64,000 bases of DNA from Leucobacter musarum subsp. musarum (GTDB lineage: Bacteria; Actinomycetota; Actinomycetes; Actinomycetales; Microbacteriaceae): NCBI RefSeq assembly GCF_001273845.1, contig NZ_JHBW01000111.1:1-64000 (forward strand). The letters run 5' to 3'. Below, in pieces: positions 52,840 to 61,460 of the stretch. The first letter of the stretch is position 1; every line of letters starts with the position of its first letter. The notes under the pieces were generated by a model. It saw only the letters and a list, made by a program, of their open reading frames with translations, did not search any database and had not been told where the DNA came from. A program made the position numbers and the translations under genes.

Positions 52840-54236
52840 TGACCGATCGATCACGACTGCTGCGCGGCGGCGCACGCGCCGTCACCGGCCTGCTCGTCGT
52901 CGCCGCAGCGGGCGCGACCGCGGTGCTCGCCGGCACCGTCGAGCTCCCCTCGGTCACCGTGGAGCCTCTGGCGATCACCGTCGACACCACGCAGAACACC
53001 ACGCGCACGCTCGTGTGCGCCGGCGCATTCGCCGAACTCGGGGCCGACACCTCGCAGCCCGGAGTAGCGATTCCCGCGGGTGAGCCCACGCTGGCGCTCT
53101 CGGGCTCGGCCTCGGGCAACTCGGTGCTCGCCCGGTCTTCAGGAGACAGCGGGCTGCCCGGAGTCATCACCGCCTCGGCATCTGACCCGCTGGCGACCGT
53201 GCAGACCCAGACGGTGAACTCTGACAGCCTGCGCGGCACCGTCGCGAGCAGCTGCACCGAACCCGTCAACGAGCAGTGGCTCATCGGAGGCGCGACGTCT
53301 CTCGGCATTTCGACCACCCTGAGCCTGGGCAACCCCGGCTCGGTGCCGGCGACGGTCACGATCAGTGTGTACGACGAGAACGGTGCGGTCGACGCGGTGC
53401 AGACTGCAGGTGTACTCGTTGCGCCCGGAACGCAGCAGATCGTGTCGGTGAACGGGTACGCCCCTGATCGCGAACGCCTCGCGGTGCGCGTCGAGAGCAC
53501 TGGAGCGCCGGTTACTGCCCACCTCGGCGTGGCGCAGAGCTCGGGGATCACGCCGTTCGGTGCGTCTGCAGTTACCTCGCAGGTCGAACCTCTGACCTCG
53601 CTCGTCATTCCGGCATTCGAGAACGCGGACGGCGACGACCGCGGGCCGAACGACTCGGGTGAGGGCGATGCATACCCGGTCGTCGTGCGGGCGCTCGCTC
53701 CCGGTGAATCTGGCGGCACCGCGACAGTGCGGGCGGTCGATCGTGCGGGCAAGTCGACTGACCTGGGAACCATCGACCTCCTGCCGAACACCGTGGGCGA
53801 ACTGAGCGTCGCCGCACTGCCGGCCGGGGCGAACGCGATCGAGATCGATGCAGATGTGCCGATCGTCGCGAGCGCCATGGGCTCGGCCGGTACCGACGAA
53901 GCGCACGATTTCGAATGGTTCACCCCCGCGTCGGCGATCGCCGCAGACACCGAGGTCGCCGTGCCGGTCGCGAAGGGCGGCCGACTCGTCGTAGTCAACC
54001 CCGGTACCGACGAGGCGAAGCTCGAAATCGCGCGCTCGAACGGGTCGGGCAAGCCGACGACGGCGACCGTCGAACCCGGTGCGGCTCTCGCCGTCGACGC
54101 CCCCGCCGACGCCGTGCTGACGAGCTCGGCACCCGTCTTCGCCGGCGTGCGCATCGTGTCGGGATCGTCGATCGCGGGATACCCGATCATCGCTCCCGAC
54201 CCCCGCGACGGTACGCTCACGGTCTACCCGCGCTAG
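52839..54236 (+). CDS. DUF5719-family exported protein
   Basis: 465 aa. An N-terminal signal-anchor (residues ~15-35) precedes an entirely extracytoplasmic beta-rich protein with two Cys (LVCAGAF and SSCTEP) that may pair. It contains repeated segments of the type TLSLGNPGSVPATVTISVYDENG. The family is always encoded after the large GT2 gene in actinobacteria and is presumed to be an envelope partner of it; no activity is known. Its ATG overlaps the GT2 stop by one base. Confidence 0.85.
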   Translation: MTDRSRLLRGGARAVTGLLVVAAAGATAVLAGTVELPSVTVEPLAITVDTTQNTTRTLVCAGAFAELGADTSQPGVAIPAGEPTLALSGSASGNSVLARSSGDSGLPGVITASASDPLATVQTQTVNSDSLRGTVASSCTEPVNEQWLIGGATSLGISTTLSLGNPGSVPATVTISVYDENGAVDAVQTAGVLVAPGTQQIVSVNGYAPDRERLAVRVESTGAPVTAHLGVAQSSGITPFGASAVTSQVEPLTSLVIPAFENADGDDRGPNDSGEGDAYPVVVRALAPGESGGTATVRAVDRAGKSTDLGTIDLLPNTVGELSVAALPAGANAIEIDADVPIVASAMGSAGTDEAHDFEWFTPASAIAADTEVAVPVAKGGRLVVVNPGTDEAKLEIARSNGSGKPTTATVEPGAALAVDAPADAVLTSSAPVFAGVRIVSGSSIAGYPIIAPDPRDGTLTVYPR

Positions 54237-54252
54237 CGCGTAGACTCGAGGC

Positions 54253-54705
54253 ATGTTCGGTCGTCGCAGGGAGCCGCAGGCCCCGCAGGTGCCGTCTCGC
54301 GGTCGTGGTTCACGACACGGGCGGCGGCCGATCCGCTCGTCGCTCTCAGGGCCGACGCTGCCCGATCCCGAGAGCCGATTCCGTCGCTTCGAGGCCGACG
54401 CCCGCGCCGCCGTAGAGGTGTTGCAGGGGTATCTTCCCGATGAGTTGCGCGGAGTGCGGTTCGGGTTTCAGACGGCTCCATCGCAGGGCCCGGGTGAAAG
54501 TCAACTGCCCCTGCTCTACACGATCGATCGCGCGTCGCGCAGCATCGTACTCTACCGCATGCCAATTCAACGGGCGAAGGGGCTACACGTCGACGATGCC
54601 GAGCACCGGCGGTCGTTCCTAGAGTACTGCGTGTACCGTGCGGTCTGTGAGTATCTCGGCGCGGACCCGTGGGATCTGATTCCCGGTCGATTCGACCACT
54701 ACTGA
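54253..54705 (+). CDS. Zincin-like metallopeptidase-family protein lacking HExxH
   Basis: 150 aa. An Arg-rich N-terminus of ~40 residues precedes a small domain (LPDPESRFRRFEADARAAVE ... SIVLYRMPIQRA ... LEYCVYRAVCEYLGADPWDL) that aligns in pattern with the minimal zincin family found next to whiB2 (Rv3259-like). Where catalytic relatives have HExxH, this protein reads EYCVYRAVCEYLG, so metal-dependent proteolysis is unlikely. TAGACT (54241-54246) six bases before ATG 54253 gives a leaderless start. Confidence 0.8.
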   Translation: MFGRRREPQAPQVPSRGRGSRHGRRPIRSSLSGPTLPDPESRFRRFEADARAAVEVLQGYLPDELRGVRFGFQTAPSQGPGESQLPLLYTIDRASRSIVLYRMPIQRAKGLHVDDAEHRRSFLEYCVYRAVCEYLGADPWDLIPGRFDHY

Positions 54706-54804
54706 GGGCTGCTCGCCCCGCGTCAGCGCCGTTCTCGACCGAGTGCGGTCGCCGCGTTAGCCTGACGAGTGTCGAGCATTCCGCAGTTCTTGATGCTTTG
54801 CAGA

Positions 54805-54820
54805 CATAATGGGAACCATG
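54805..54820 (+). promoter_or_regulatory. Leaderless promoter of mtrA
   Basis: CATAAT (54805-54810) is followed by seven bases and ATG 54818, which decides this start over ATG 54809, which overlaps the -10 box. Confidence 0.6.
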
Positions 54821-55501
54821 AGCGCGCGCATCTTGGTGGTTGACGACGACAGGGCTCTGGCGGAGATGCTGGGGATGGTGCTGCAGGGCGAAGGATTCGT
54901 CACCGAGCACTCCGTCGATGGTGCGGAAGCGGTTGAGAAGTTTCGCGAGATGCGGCCTGACCTGGTGCTGCTCGACGTCATGCTGCCCGGGCTCGACGGC
55001 ATCGAGGTCGCCGAGAAGATCCGCGCCGAGTCGGGCACGCCGATCATCATGCTGACCGCTCGCACGGACACCCGCGATGTGGTCCGCGGGCTCGAAGCCG
55101 GCGCCGATGACTATGTCGTGAAGCCGTTCAACCCCGCCGAGCTCATCGCGCGCATCCGGGCACGGCTGCGCGAGCCTCAGCCCGACTCGGTCGAGACGCT
55201 GCGCATCGGCGACCTCACGATCGACGTTTCCGCACATGAGGTGCGACGTGGCTTGCAGCCGATTCCGTTGACGCCGTTGGAATTCGACCTACTCGCAATT
55301 CTTGCCCGCAAGCCGCAGCAGGTGTTCACGCGCGAGGTGCTGCTCGAGAAGGTGTGGGGCTACCAGTACAAGGCCGACACCCGACTGGTGAACGTGCACG
55401 TGCAGCGTCTGCGCGCGAAGATCGAGCAAGATCCGGATCACCCGACCATCGTCACGACGGTGCGCGGGGTCGGGTACCGTGCCGGTACCCCCGTCGACTA
55501 G
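54818..55501 (+). CDS. mtrA: MtrA response regulator (OmpR/PhoB family)
   Basis: 227 aa. Receiver domain with VVDDD pocket, phospho-acceptor Asp53 (LVLLDVMLPG), switch Thr (MLTART) and Lys102 (DDYVVKPF). The winged-helix effector domain ends VNVHVQRLRAKIEQDPDHPTIVTTVRGVGYR. MtrA governs cell-wall remodelling, division and osmotic response in actinobacteria. Followed six bases later by its sensor mtrB and then lpqB. Confidence 0.97.
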   Translation: MSARILVVDDDRALAEMLGMVLQGEGFVTEHSVDGAEAVEKFREMRPDLVLLDVMLPGLDGIEVAEKIRAESGTPIIMLTARTDTRDVVRGLEAGADDYVVKPFNPAELIARIRARLREPQPDSVETLRIGDLTIDVSAHEVRRGLQPIPLTPLEFDLLAILARKPQQVFTREVLLEKVWGYQYKADTRLVNVHVQRLRAKIEQDPDHPTIVTTVRGVGYRAGTPVD

Positions 55502-55507
55502 GCGGGC

Positions 55508-57205
55508 GTGATGTCGTCGCGCGCGCGCCGATCAGCGATCATCACCGCAGTGCGGCGCGCTCGTTTGAAGTGGCTCCGCTTCTCGGAACCGGTACTGGGC
55601 CGCTTCCGTGCGCGTTGGCGGCGTTCGCTGATGCTGCGGACCATGACCATCACCGGCATGGTTACGGGGTTCATCGTGCTGGTGGCGGGCATCTTCATCT
55701 TGACGAGCGTCGCCGACGACCTGTACTCGTCGCGCATGGAGCAGGCGCTGCAAGACTCCGCGCGAGCGACCGTTGCGGCCCAGCGGCAGATCGACGCGTC
55801 GGACGCGACGGATCGCGGGGGGCTGTCGACGCTCGCCGCATCGGTGCGGCGCACCGTGCAAGACACCTCATCGAGCCAGATGGTCTATCTGCGCAGGCAA
55901 GCGGGGCAAGAGAGCTTCGCCGATGCACCGCCGCCCTCGTTCACGAGCACCATGCTGCCCGACGCCGTGAGCCCGGAACTCTCGCGTGCTGTGCAGTCGA
56001 CGACGGAGGCGCAGCACTGGCAGGCGGTCACGTTCACTGCCGAGAACGGGGCGATCTCATCAGGGATCGTCGTTGCGTCGAGCCTGACGTTTCCCTCGGG
56101 TGCCGGCACCTACGACCTGTTCATCGGCTACAACCTCGCCGATACCCAAGACACGCTGGCGTTCGTGCAGCGCACTCTCTTGATCACCGCGGCGGCGATG
56201 ATGGCGTTCATCGGCATTCTGGTGTGGATCATGTCGCGCATCGTCTTCCGGCCGATCCGCTCGGCGGCTGCGGCGAGCCGCAGGCTGGCAGCCGGAGAGA
56301 GCGAAGCGCGCATGCCGTTGCAGAACGACGAGCACTTCGACGTGCTCTCGGAGGGCTTCAACGACATGGCGGAAACGCTGCAGATGCGCATTCAGGAGCT
56401 CGATCAACTCTCCGAGATGCAGCAGCGGTTTGTCTCCGACGTGTCGCACGAATTGCGCACACCGCTGACCACCGTGCGCCTCGCGAGCCAAGTGCTGCAG
56501 AGCAGCGCGCAGGGGCTTGAAGCCGGCCAACAGCGCGCCGTCGAAGTGCTCGGCGACCAGATCGATCGCTTCGAATCGCTGCTCGAAGACCTCCTTGAGA
56601 TTTCGCGGTATGACGCGGGTCGCGTGACCTTGGAAACCGAGCCGACCAATCTCGTGACCCTCGCGACCGAGGTGGTCGCCGGGCTGCAACCGCTCTCGAA
56701 GGGCATCATCGAAGTCCGCCCGCTCGGGGGCTACGCGCCCATCGACGTCGACGCCCGTCGCATCCGTCGCATCGTGTCGAATCTTGTCGGCAATGCGATC
56801 GAGCACGGTGAAGGGCGTCAGATCGTCGTTGCCATCGACTCCAACGCCGCGGCGATCGCGTTGTCGGTGCGCGACTGGGGCATCGGCATGCGATCGGAAG
56901 ACCTCGAGCACGTGTTCGACCGATTCTGGCGCGCGGACCCGTCACGAAAGCGGACGTTGGGTGGTACCGGGTTGGGGTTGGCCATCGCACAGGAGGATGC
57001 AGCTGTGCACGGCGGAATCATCGAGGCGTGGTCGCGTCTGAGCGAGGGCACGAACTTCAGGTTGACGCTGCCCAGGGGTGAAGCCGTCAGCTTCATGTCG
57101 CCCCTGCCTCTCGTACCGGAAGACGTCGCAGCGGCGGGGGATCCAACCGCGACTGGTGGATGGCTGCGACGCCCGGGGCGCAGAATTCGGAAGGAGAAGC
57201 GGTGA
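55508..57205 (+). CDS. mtrB: MtrB sensor histidine kinase
   Basis: 565 aa. Two membrane helices (about residues 43-67 and 216-238) frame an extracytoplasmic sensor of ~150 residues. A HAMP linker (SRIVFRPIRSAAAASRRLAAGE), HisKA with His314 (FVSDVSHELRTPLTTV) and HATPase (NLVGNAIEHGEG, RDWGIGM, GGTGLGLAI) complete the canonical MtrB layout. GTG 55508 or ATG 55511 can start it. Its stop overlaps lpqB (GTGA), giving the mtrA-mtrB-lpqB operon. Confidence 0.97.
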   Translation: MMSSRARRSAIITAVRRARLKWLRFSEPVLGRFRARWRRSLMLRTMTITGMVTGFIVLVAGIFILTSVADDLYSSRMEQALQDSARATVAAQRQIDASDATDRGGLSTLAASVRRTVQDTSSSQMVYLRRQAGQESFADAPPPSFTSTMLPDAVSPELSRAVQSTTEAQHWQAVTFTAENGAISSGIVVASSLTFPSGAGTYDLFIGYNLADTQDTLAFVQRTLLITAAAMMAFIGILVWIMSRIVFRPIRSAAAASRRLAAGESEARMPLQNDEHFDVLSEGFNDMAETLQMRIQELDQLSEMQQRFVSDVSHELRTPLTTVRLASQVLQSSAQGLEAGQQRAVEVLGDQIDRFESLLEDLLEISRYDAGRVTLETEPTNLVTLATEVVAGLQPLSKGIIEVRPLGGYAPIDVDARRIRRIVSNLVGNAIEHGEGRQIVVAIDSNAAAIALSVRDWGIGMRSEDLEHVFDRFWRADPSRKRTLGGTGLGLAIAQEDAAVHGGIIEAWSRLSEGTNFRLTLPRGEAVSFMSPLPLVPEDVAAAGDPTATGGWLRRPGRRIRKEKR

Positions 57206-58872
57206 AGCGAACACGATACGGTGCGATCGCCGCGATCATCGGGGCGGCGCTCGCGCTGACCGGGTGCAATGCGATTCCCGGCTCTGGCCCGGTGCAGGTC
57301 GGTCTCGATAATCTGCAGCAGGCGGAGCAGCAGGTGCAGTACAACCCGGACGGACCCGCTGTCGGGGCGTCGCAGGAAGACATCGTCCGTGGCTTCGTGC
57401 AGGCGGCGACCTCCAGTGAAGACAATTACGCCGTGGCCCGCGAGTTCCTCGCGCCGAACTACGCCTCGCAGTGGAACCCCGACTCCGATGTGCTGATCGA
57501 CGACGGGAGCCGCCCCTTCACCGCAAATGAAGACGGCTCGGGCACACTCGCGGTTGCCGCATCCGCAAAGCTCGATGTCGACGGCTTCATGCTGCCGATC
57601 GAGCCGGGGGAGAGCACGAATCTGCGCTTCGAACTCGAACGCGTCGATGACGAATGGCGCATCTCGTCGGCGCCGAACGGCATCATTCTCGACACCACGA
57701 TGTTCACCACGATCTGGTCGCAGCACCAGCTCTACTTCGTCGGCCCGGGGGAGACGCTCGTGCCCGAGACCCGCTGGTTCATGACCCGGGCCGCGCTCCC
57801 GACCGAGATCGTGGGGGCGCTGCTCGCGGGGCCGGGCGAGCGGCTGTCCGAAGTCGTGCACAGCGGCTTTCCGACAGGTACCGCCCTCGTGATGAATTCG
57901 GTGCCGGTGAGCGACGGACGCGCCCGTATAGATCTGACCGGCAACGTGCTCGAGGCGAGCCCGACCGCGATGGGCGAGATTCGGCAGCAACTGCGCCTCA
58001 GCCTGCAGACCGTGCAAAACGTGAGCGGCTTCGACCTCACCGCCGAGGGTACGGCGGTGAGGTTCGACAGTGCCGAAGGCACCTCAGAGCCGCAACTCGT
58101 GAACGACGTCACCGATGCGGCAGTGCTGAGCGGCGACCAATTCGGCACGATCGTGTCGGGAGAATTCATTGCGGCTGAAGGCTTCGAGAACACGCTGGGT
58201 GACTACGATCCGAGCGCGATCACGCTGAATCCGGCGGGAGACGCGGCCGCGCTGCTCAGCGGCGGCGGCGTGACCCGGGTCGACGCGCTCGGGGTGGTCG
58301 CGATCGACGAGCGCACCGGGTTGCTCCCGCCCATGTTCGATCGTTTCGGATACATCTGGACGCTGCAGGCGAGTTCGGCGCAGACACTGCAGGCGACGAC
58401 CCGTGATGGGACGTCTGTGCAGGTCGCCGCCCCGTGGCTAGCGGGGCGGTCGCCCGTTGCGGTGCGCCTTTCGCCCGATGGCAGCCGCATCGCAGCGCTC
58501 CTCTCAGACGAGCATGGCTCCCAGGTGCTCGTCGCCGGAGTGGTGCGCGACGAGAACGGAGTGCCGTTGCGCACCACCGATGAGGCCGACGTGCAACTCT
58601 GGGCATCGGGTGCTCCCGTCGATCTCGATTGGGTCGGCCAGACGCGATTCGCCGTGCTCACCAAGGGCGACTCGACGAGTCGCGTCACCCTCGGGGGAGT
58701 CGGGCTGCTGCCGATCGACCAGGGGTCGGTGCAGGGCGGCGTGCACCTCGTGGGCGGCTCTGCGCGCACCCAGCTCCGCGTGCTCGGGCAGCGGGGCGAC
58801 CTGTACGCGTCGCAGGCGAGCGGATGGCAGCGCACGGCGACGGATATCGCAGTACTCGCCAAACGCGGGTAG
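57202..58872 (+). CDS. lpqB: LpqB lipoprotein, MtrAB accessory
   Basis: 556 aa. Lipoprotein signal peptide with lipobox ALTG|C (Cys at residue 20), followed by the GerMN-like sensor region (~85-280, e.g. LVPETRWFMTRAALPTEIVGALLAGP) and a beta-propeller-like C-terminal half (RLSPDGSRIAALLSD). LpqB interacts with the MtrB sensor domain in mycobacteria and tunes MtrA activity. GTG 57202 has AAGGAG seven bases upstream and overlaps the mtrB stop. Confidence 0.96.
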   Translation: MKRTRYGAIAAIIGAALALTGCNAIPGSGPVQVGLDNLQQAEQQVQYNPDGPAVGASQEDIVRGFVQAATSSEDNYAVAREFLAPNYASQWNPDSDVLIDDGSRPFTANEDGSGTLAVAASAKLDVDGFMLPIEPGESTNLRFELERVDDEWRISSAPNGIILDTTMFTTIWSQHQLYFVGPGETLVPETRWFMTRAALPTEIVGALLAGPGERLSEVVHSGFPTGTALVMNSVPVSDGRARIDLTGNVLEASPTAMGEIRQQLRLSLQTVQNVSGFDLTAEGTAVRFDSAEGTSEPQLVNDVTDAAVLSGDQFGTIVSGEFIAAEGFENTLGDYDPSAITLNPAGDAAALLSGGGVTRVDALGVVAIDERTGLLPPMFDRFGYIWTLQASSAQTLQATTRDGTSVQVAAPWLAGRSPVAVRLSPDGSRIAALLSDEHGSQVLVAGVVRDENGVPLRTTDEADVQLWASGAPVDLDWVGQTRFAVLTKGDSTSRVTLGGVGLLPIDQGSVQGGVHLVGGSARTQLRVLGQRGDLYASQASGWQRTATDIAVLAKRG

Positions 58873-58977
58873 CAGGTGCGGTGCGTTGCGGTGCTGCGAT
58901 GGTCGCGTTTGGGTGGCCAGAATGACGCGCGCACATCGCACCGTTCTCGCTGTGATCAACGAGTTGTTCAGGCTCGG

Positions 58978-58995
58978 GATCGCCCGACGGCGATC
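58978..58995 (+). terminator. Hairpin after the mtrAB-lpqB operon
   Basis: GATCGCC-CGAC-GGCGATC is a perfect 7-bp stem in the 152-bp gap before comF, without a T run. Nothing else is evident in that gap apart from the comF promoter (CACGAT, 59013-59018). Confidence 0.45.
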
Positions 58996-59024
58996 GCGCA
59001 CCGCCGAGGGGGCACGATCGACTC

Positions 59025-59747
59025 ATGCCTCGCTCTCCGCTCCGCTCCGCACTCCGTGAACTGAGCCTGGATCTTGCCGCGCTCGTCTGGCCGACCGCCT
59101 GCGTCGCGTGCGGTGCCCCCGACCGCGATTGCTGCGATGCCTGCGATCGAGACGTGCGCGGGTGGCGCTCGCCGCAGGAGTTCGACATCGCCGGTGTGCC
59201 CTGCGTCGCCTGCGACCTGTATGAGGGAGCTCTGCGTGCCGTGCTCGTCGCGTTCAAGCACGACGGCAGGTATGGCTGCCATCGGCGAATCGCGGAGCGG
59301 TTCGCGCCTGCGCTGCGGGCCGCGATGCTGCGGTCGCCGGAGGCGCCATTCATCGTTCCGATGCCGTCGCGACCGCGCAGTGTGCGCCGCCGCGGGTACC
59401 ACCATCTCGAAGTACTGATCGATGCCGCGCTTCGGAGGTCACCGGTGCGCGCACCGCGTCTGCGTGCGCTGCGCACGACGCGGGGACGCAGCGGTCAAGT
59501 GGGCCTCAGCTCTGCGGATCGCGAGCGCAATGCGCGTCGGATCAGCCTGCGTCGATCGATGGCAGCTCGAGTGCGTGGTCGCCCGATCGTGCTCGTGGAC
59601 GACATCGTGACGACGGGCGCAAGCGTGCGTGCGGCGCGAGACGTGCTCGAGGCCGCGGGGGCGCGAGTGGTCGGAGTCGCCGTGGTCTGCGTCGCCGTGC
59701 GCCGGGATTCCCTTGGAGATTCCGCAAAGATGTCGACGAATCTCTGA
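59025..59747 (+). CDS. comF: ComF-family phosphoribosyltransferase-like protein
   Basis: 240 aa. An N-terminal zinc-ribbon-like cysteine cluster (CVACGAPDRDCCDAC, residues ~27-41) and the type I phosphoribosyltransferase fold with PRPP loop PIVLVDDIVTTGAS (~190-203) define ComF/GntX. Bacillus ComFC acts in DNA uptake; in actinobacteria the role is not established. CACGAT six bases before ATG 59025 predicts a leaderless mRNA. Position between lpqB and hpf is the conserved actinobacterial arrangement. Confidence 0.94.
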   Translation: MPRSPLRSALRELSLDLAALVWPTACVACGAPDRDCCDACDRDVRGWRSPQEFDIAGVPCVACDLYEGALRAVLVAFKHDGRYGCHRRIAERFAPALRAAMLRSPEAPFIVPMPSRPRSVRRRGYHHLEVLIDAALRRSPVRAPRLRALRTTRGRSGQVGLSSADRERNARRISLRRSMAARVRGRPIVLVDDIVTTGASVRAARDVLEAAGARVVGVAVVCVAVRRDSLGDSAKMSTNL

Positions 59748-59843
59748 GGAGGTGGAAACGCCGAGGATGGGTGGAGTAGAGTTCGGGAAAGGCGTAACGG
59801 TGCGCCAAATGGCACACCCGCCCGAGGCTCCAGGGAGGTCACC

Positions 59844-60470
59844 ATGGACGTGAACATCCGCGGCAAGAACGTCGGGATCACCGATCGGTTCGAGAACTAT
59901 GTCGGGTCGAAAACCGACAAAGTCGAGGGGCTGCTGCCCCGGGCCCAGGCGTTCGAAGTGAGAGTCTCCAGGCAGAGCGACCGGAGCCCTCAGAACGGCG
60001 ACCACGTCGAGATCACGCTGATCGGGCCGGGCCCGGTGATCCGAGCGGAATCCGCGGGTGGAGATAAGTACTCCGCGTTCGATATCGCCTATGGGCGCGT
60101 GCTCGAGCGCATTCGCCGCATGAAAGACAAGCGGCAAGATCGCCGTGGTCGCGGGCGCACCTCGCTCGCCGATGCCGCTGCTAACGACTTCGAAACGGTC
60201 GATGTGACCCCTGCGCCGCTGGAGGTGCTGGAATCCGTTGCCACCGGCAGCGTGCCCGTGGTCGAGGCCGAAGAGCCCGACTACACGCCCGTGGTCATTC
60301 GCACCAAGGAGTTCCCTGCCGAGCGCATGTGCGTCGAAGACGCCGTCGACCGAATGGAACTCGTCGGCCACGACTTCTTCCTCTTCATCGCCGAGGAGAC
60401 CGGGCATCCGAGCGTCGTCTACCGGCGCAAGGGCTGGAACTACGGCGTGATTTCGCTCAGCGAGGAGTAG
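59844..60470 (+). CDS. hpf: Long-form ribosome hibernation promoting factor
   Basis: 208 aa. The N-terminal HPF/YfiA domain (~1-110) binds the 30S decoding region. The C-terminal dimerisation domain (~150-205: VVIRTKEFPAERMCVEDAVDRMELVGHDFFLFIAEETGHPSVVYRRKGWNYGVI) joins two ribosomes into 100S particles in stationary phase. GGGAGGT precedes ATG 59844, and TAGAGT around 59778-59783 is a possible -10. Neighbour order comF-hpf-secA is typical. Confidence 0.97.
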   Translation: MDVNIRGKNVGITDRFENYVGSKTDKVEGLLPRAQAFEVRVSRQSDRSPQNGDHVEITLIGPGPVIRAESAGGDKYSAFDIAYGRVLERIRRMKDKRQDRRGRGRTSLADAAANDFETVDVTPAPLEVLESVATGSVPVVEAEEPDYTPVVIRTKEFPAERMCVEDAVDRMELVGHDFFLFIAEETGHPSVVYRRKGWNYGVISLSEE

Positions 60471-60490
60471 CTCGCTCGCTCGTATGACCC

Positions 60491-60533
60491 TCCGCCGGCT
60501 GTTCGCGCGTCTTCGCGTCGATCAGCCGGCGGA
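60491..60533. terminator. Inverted repeat between convergent hpf and mannose synthase genes
   Basis: TCCGCCGGCTG (60491-60501) pairs perfectly with CAGCCGGCGGA (60523-60533), 11 bp with a 21-base loop that can itself fold through CGCG/CGCG. It overlaps the last codons of the minus-strand gene and can terminate both transcripts. Confidence 0.55.
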
Positions 60534-61262
60534 TCTGTGTGCGCGGCGCGCCTGCACACCCCAGCGCACGACATTGACGAATGCCTCGATCACGATGCCC
60601 AGCGACATCTTCGAACGTCCATCGGCACGCTCGACGAACGTGATCGGAACCTCGGTGATGGGGCAGCCCAGACGTTCGAGCCGCCAGGCGGTCTCGATTT
60701 GGAAGCCGTACCCCTCGGAGTCGATGCCGGCAAGATCGAGCCGTGCGAGCCACCGCGCGTCGATCGCGCGGAAGCCGCTCGTCAGATCGTGCAGCTCGGA
60801 GCGCAGCAGCTTTCGTGCGAAAGCCGTGCCCGCGCGCGAGATCCAGCGACGGTAGGCGGGCCAGTTGACGATGCGTCCACCGACGATCCAGCGCGTGCCG
60901 ATCGCCAACCCGGCACCCTCGTGCACTGCCGCGACCAGCGCGGGGAGATCCGAGGCCAGGTGCGATCCATCCGAATCCATCGCCACGACGGTGCGGTAGC
61001 CCTCCGCGAGCGCGGTTGAAAAGCCCAGCACGTACGCCGTGCCCAGCCCCAGTTTGCCCGCGCGGTGCTGCACGCGCACGCGCGGGTCAGCGGAGGCGAG
61101 GCGATCCGCCAGCGCACCAGTCCCATCGGGGCTCGCATCATCGATGATGACGATGTCGGCCTGCGGGAGATGCCCATGCACGCTCGACACTGCCGCCGCG
61201 AGAGACGCGATTTCGTTGTAGGTCGGCAGGATGACGAGGAGCTCGTGCGCTCGATGCGGCAT
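60522..61262 (-). CDS. Polyprenol monophosphomannose synthase (GT2, Ppm/DPM type)
   Basis: 246 aa soluble GT-A enzyme making polyprenyl-phosphate-mannose from GDP-mannose. Motifs: VILPTYNEIASL, IIDDASPDGTG, the MDSDGSHLASDLPALV metal site, DLTSGFRAIDARWL and FVERADGRSKMS. It lacks the membrane anchor and acyltransferase domains of fused Ppm1. The product is the donor for the protein O-mannosyltransferase encoded at 31399-33045. ATG 61262 is preceded by AGGAAGGA on the minus strand. Divergent from secA. Confidence 0.94.
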   Translation of the reverse strand: MPHRAHELLVILPTYNEIASLAAAVSSVHGHLPQADIVIIDDASPDGTGALADRLASADPRVRVQHRAGKLGLGTAYVLGFSTALAEGYRTVVAMDSDGSHLASDLPALVAAVHEGAGLAIGTRWIVGGRIVNWPAYRRWISRAGTAFARKLLRSELHDLTSGFRAIDARWLARLDLAGIDSEGYGFQIETAWRLERLGCPITEVPITFVERADGRSKMSLGIVIEAFVNVVRWGVQARRAHRSAG

Positions 61263-61385
61263 GTCATCCTTCCTGCGAAGCGTGCGTCCAGGCGTGCTCG
61301 GATCGGGTGCGGCACGGAAAACTCCGTTGCCCCATCTTGGCATCTCCCCAGCCGCGACGCGGCAAGCCATTGCTAAGCTGAGGAG

Positions 61386-61427
61386 TTGTCACAATTTGGC
61401 AACGGCGGTGCACCTCATCCGAGGTGA
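61386..61427 (+). CDS. Candidate 13-aa leaderless upstream ORF of secA
   Basis: TAAGCT (61374-61379) is six bases before TTG 61386, which opens a 13-codon frame (MSQFGNGGAPHPR) ending TGA 61425-61427. The stop lies in a small leader hairpin, 33 bases before secA. Support is the promoter spacing alone; TTG leaderless starts are uncommon. Confidence 0.2.
   Translation: MSQFGNGGAPHPR
61411..61426 (+). promoter_or_regulatory. secA leader hairpin
   Basis: CACCTC-ATCC-GAGGTG (61411-61426) is a perfect 6-bp stem within the predicted secA leader, between the TAAGCT -10 candidate and the secA ribosome-binding site AGGAGAGA. Confidence 0.4.
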
Positions 61428-61460
61428 CTTCCACCGTGCAGAACGTACAGGAGAGACAAC

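Noticed and set aside
59748-59843. Stress sigma-factor promoter upstream of hpf (GGAAAC ... GTT or GTTT ... GGGTAT types).
   Set aside because: Element spacing is wrong for the SigH-type or SigB-type consensus; only a generic -10 (TAGAGT) is credible.
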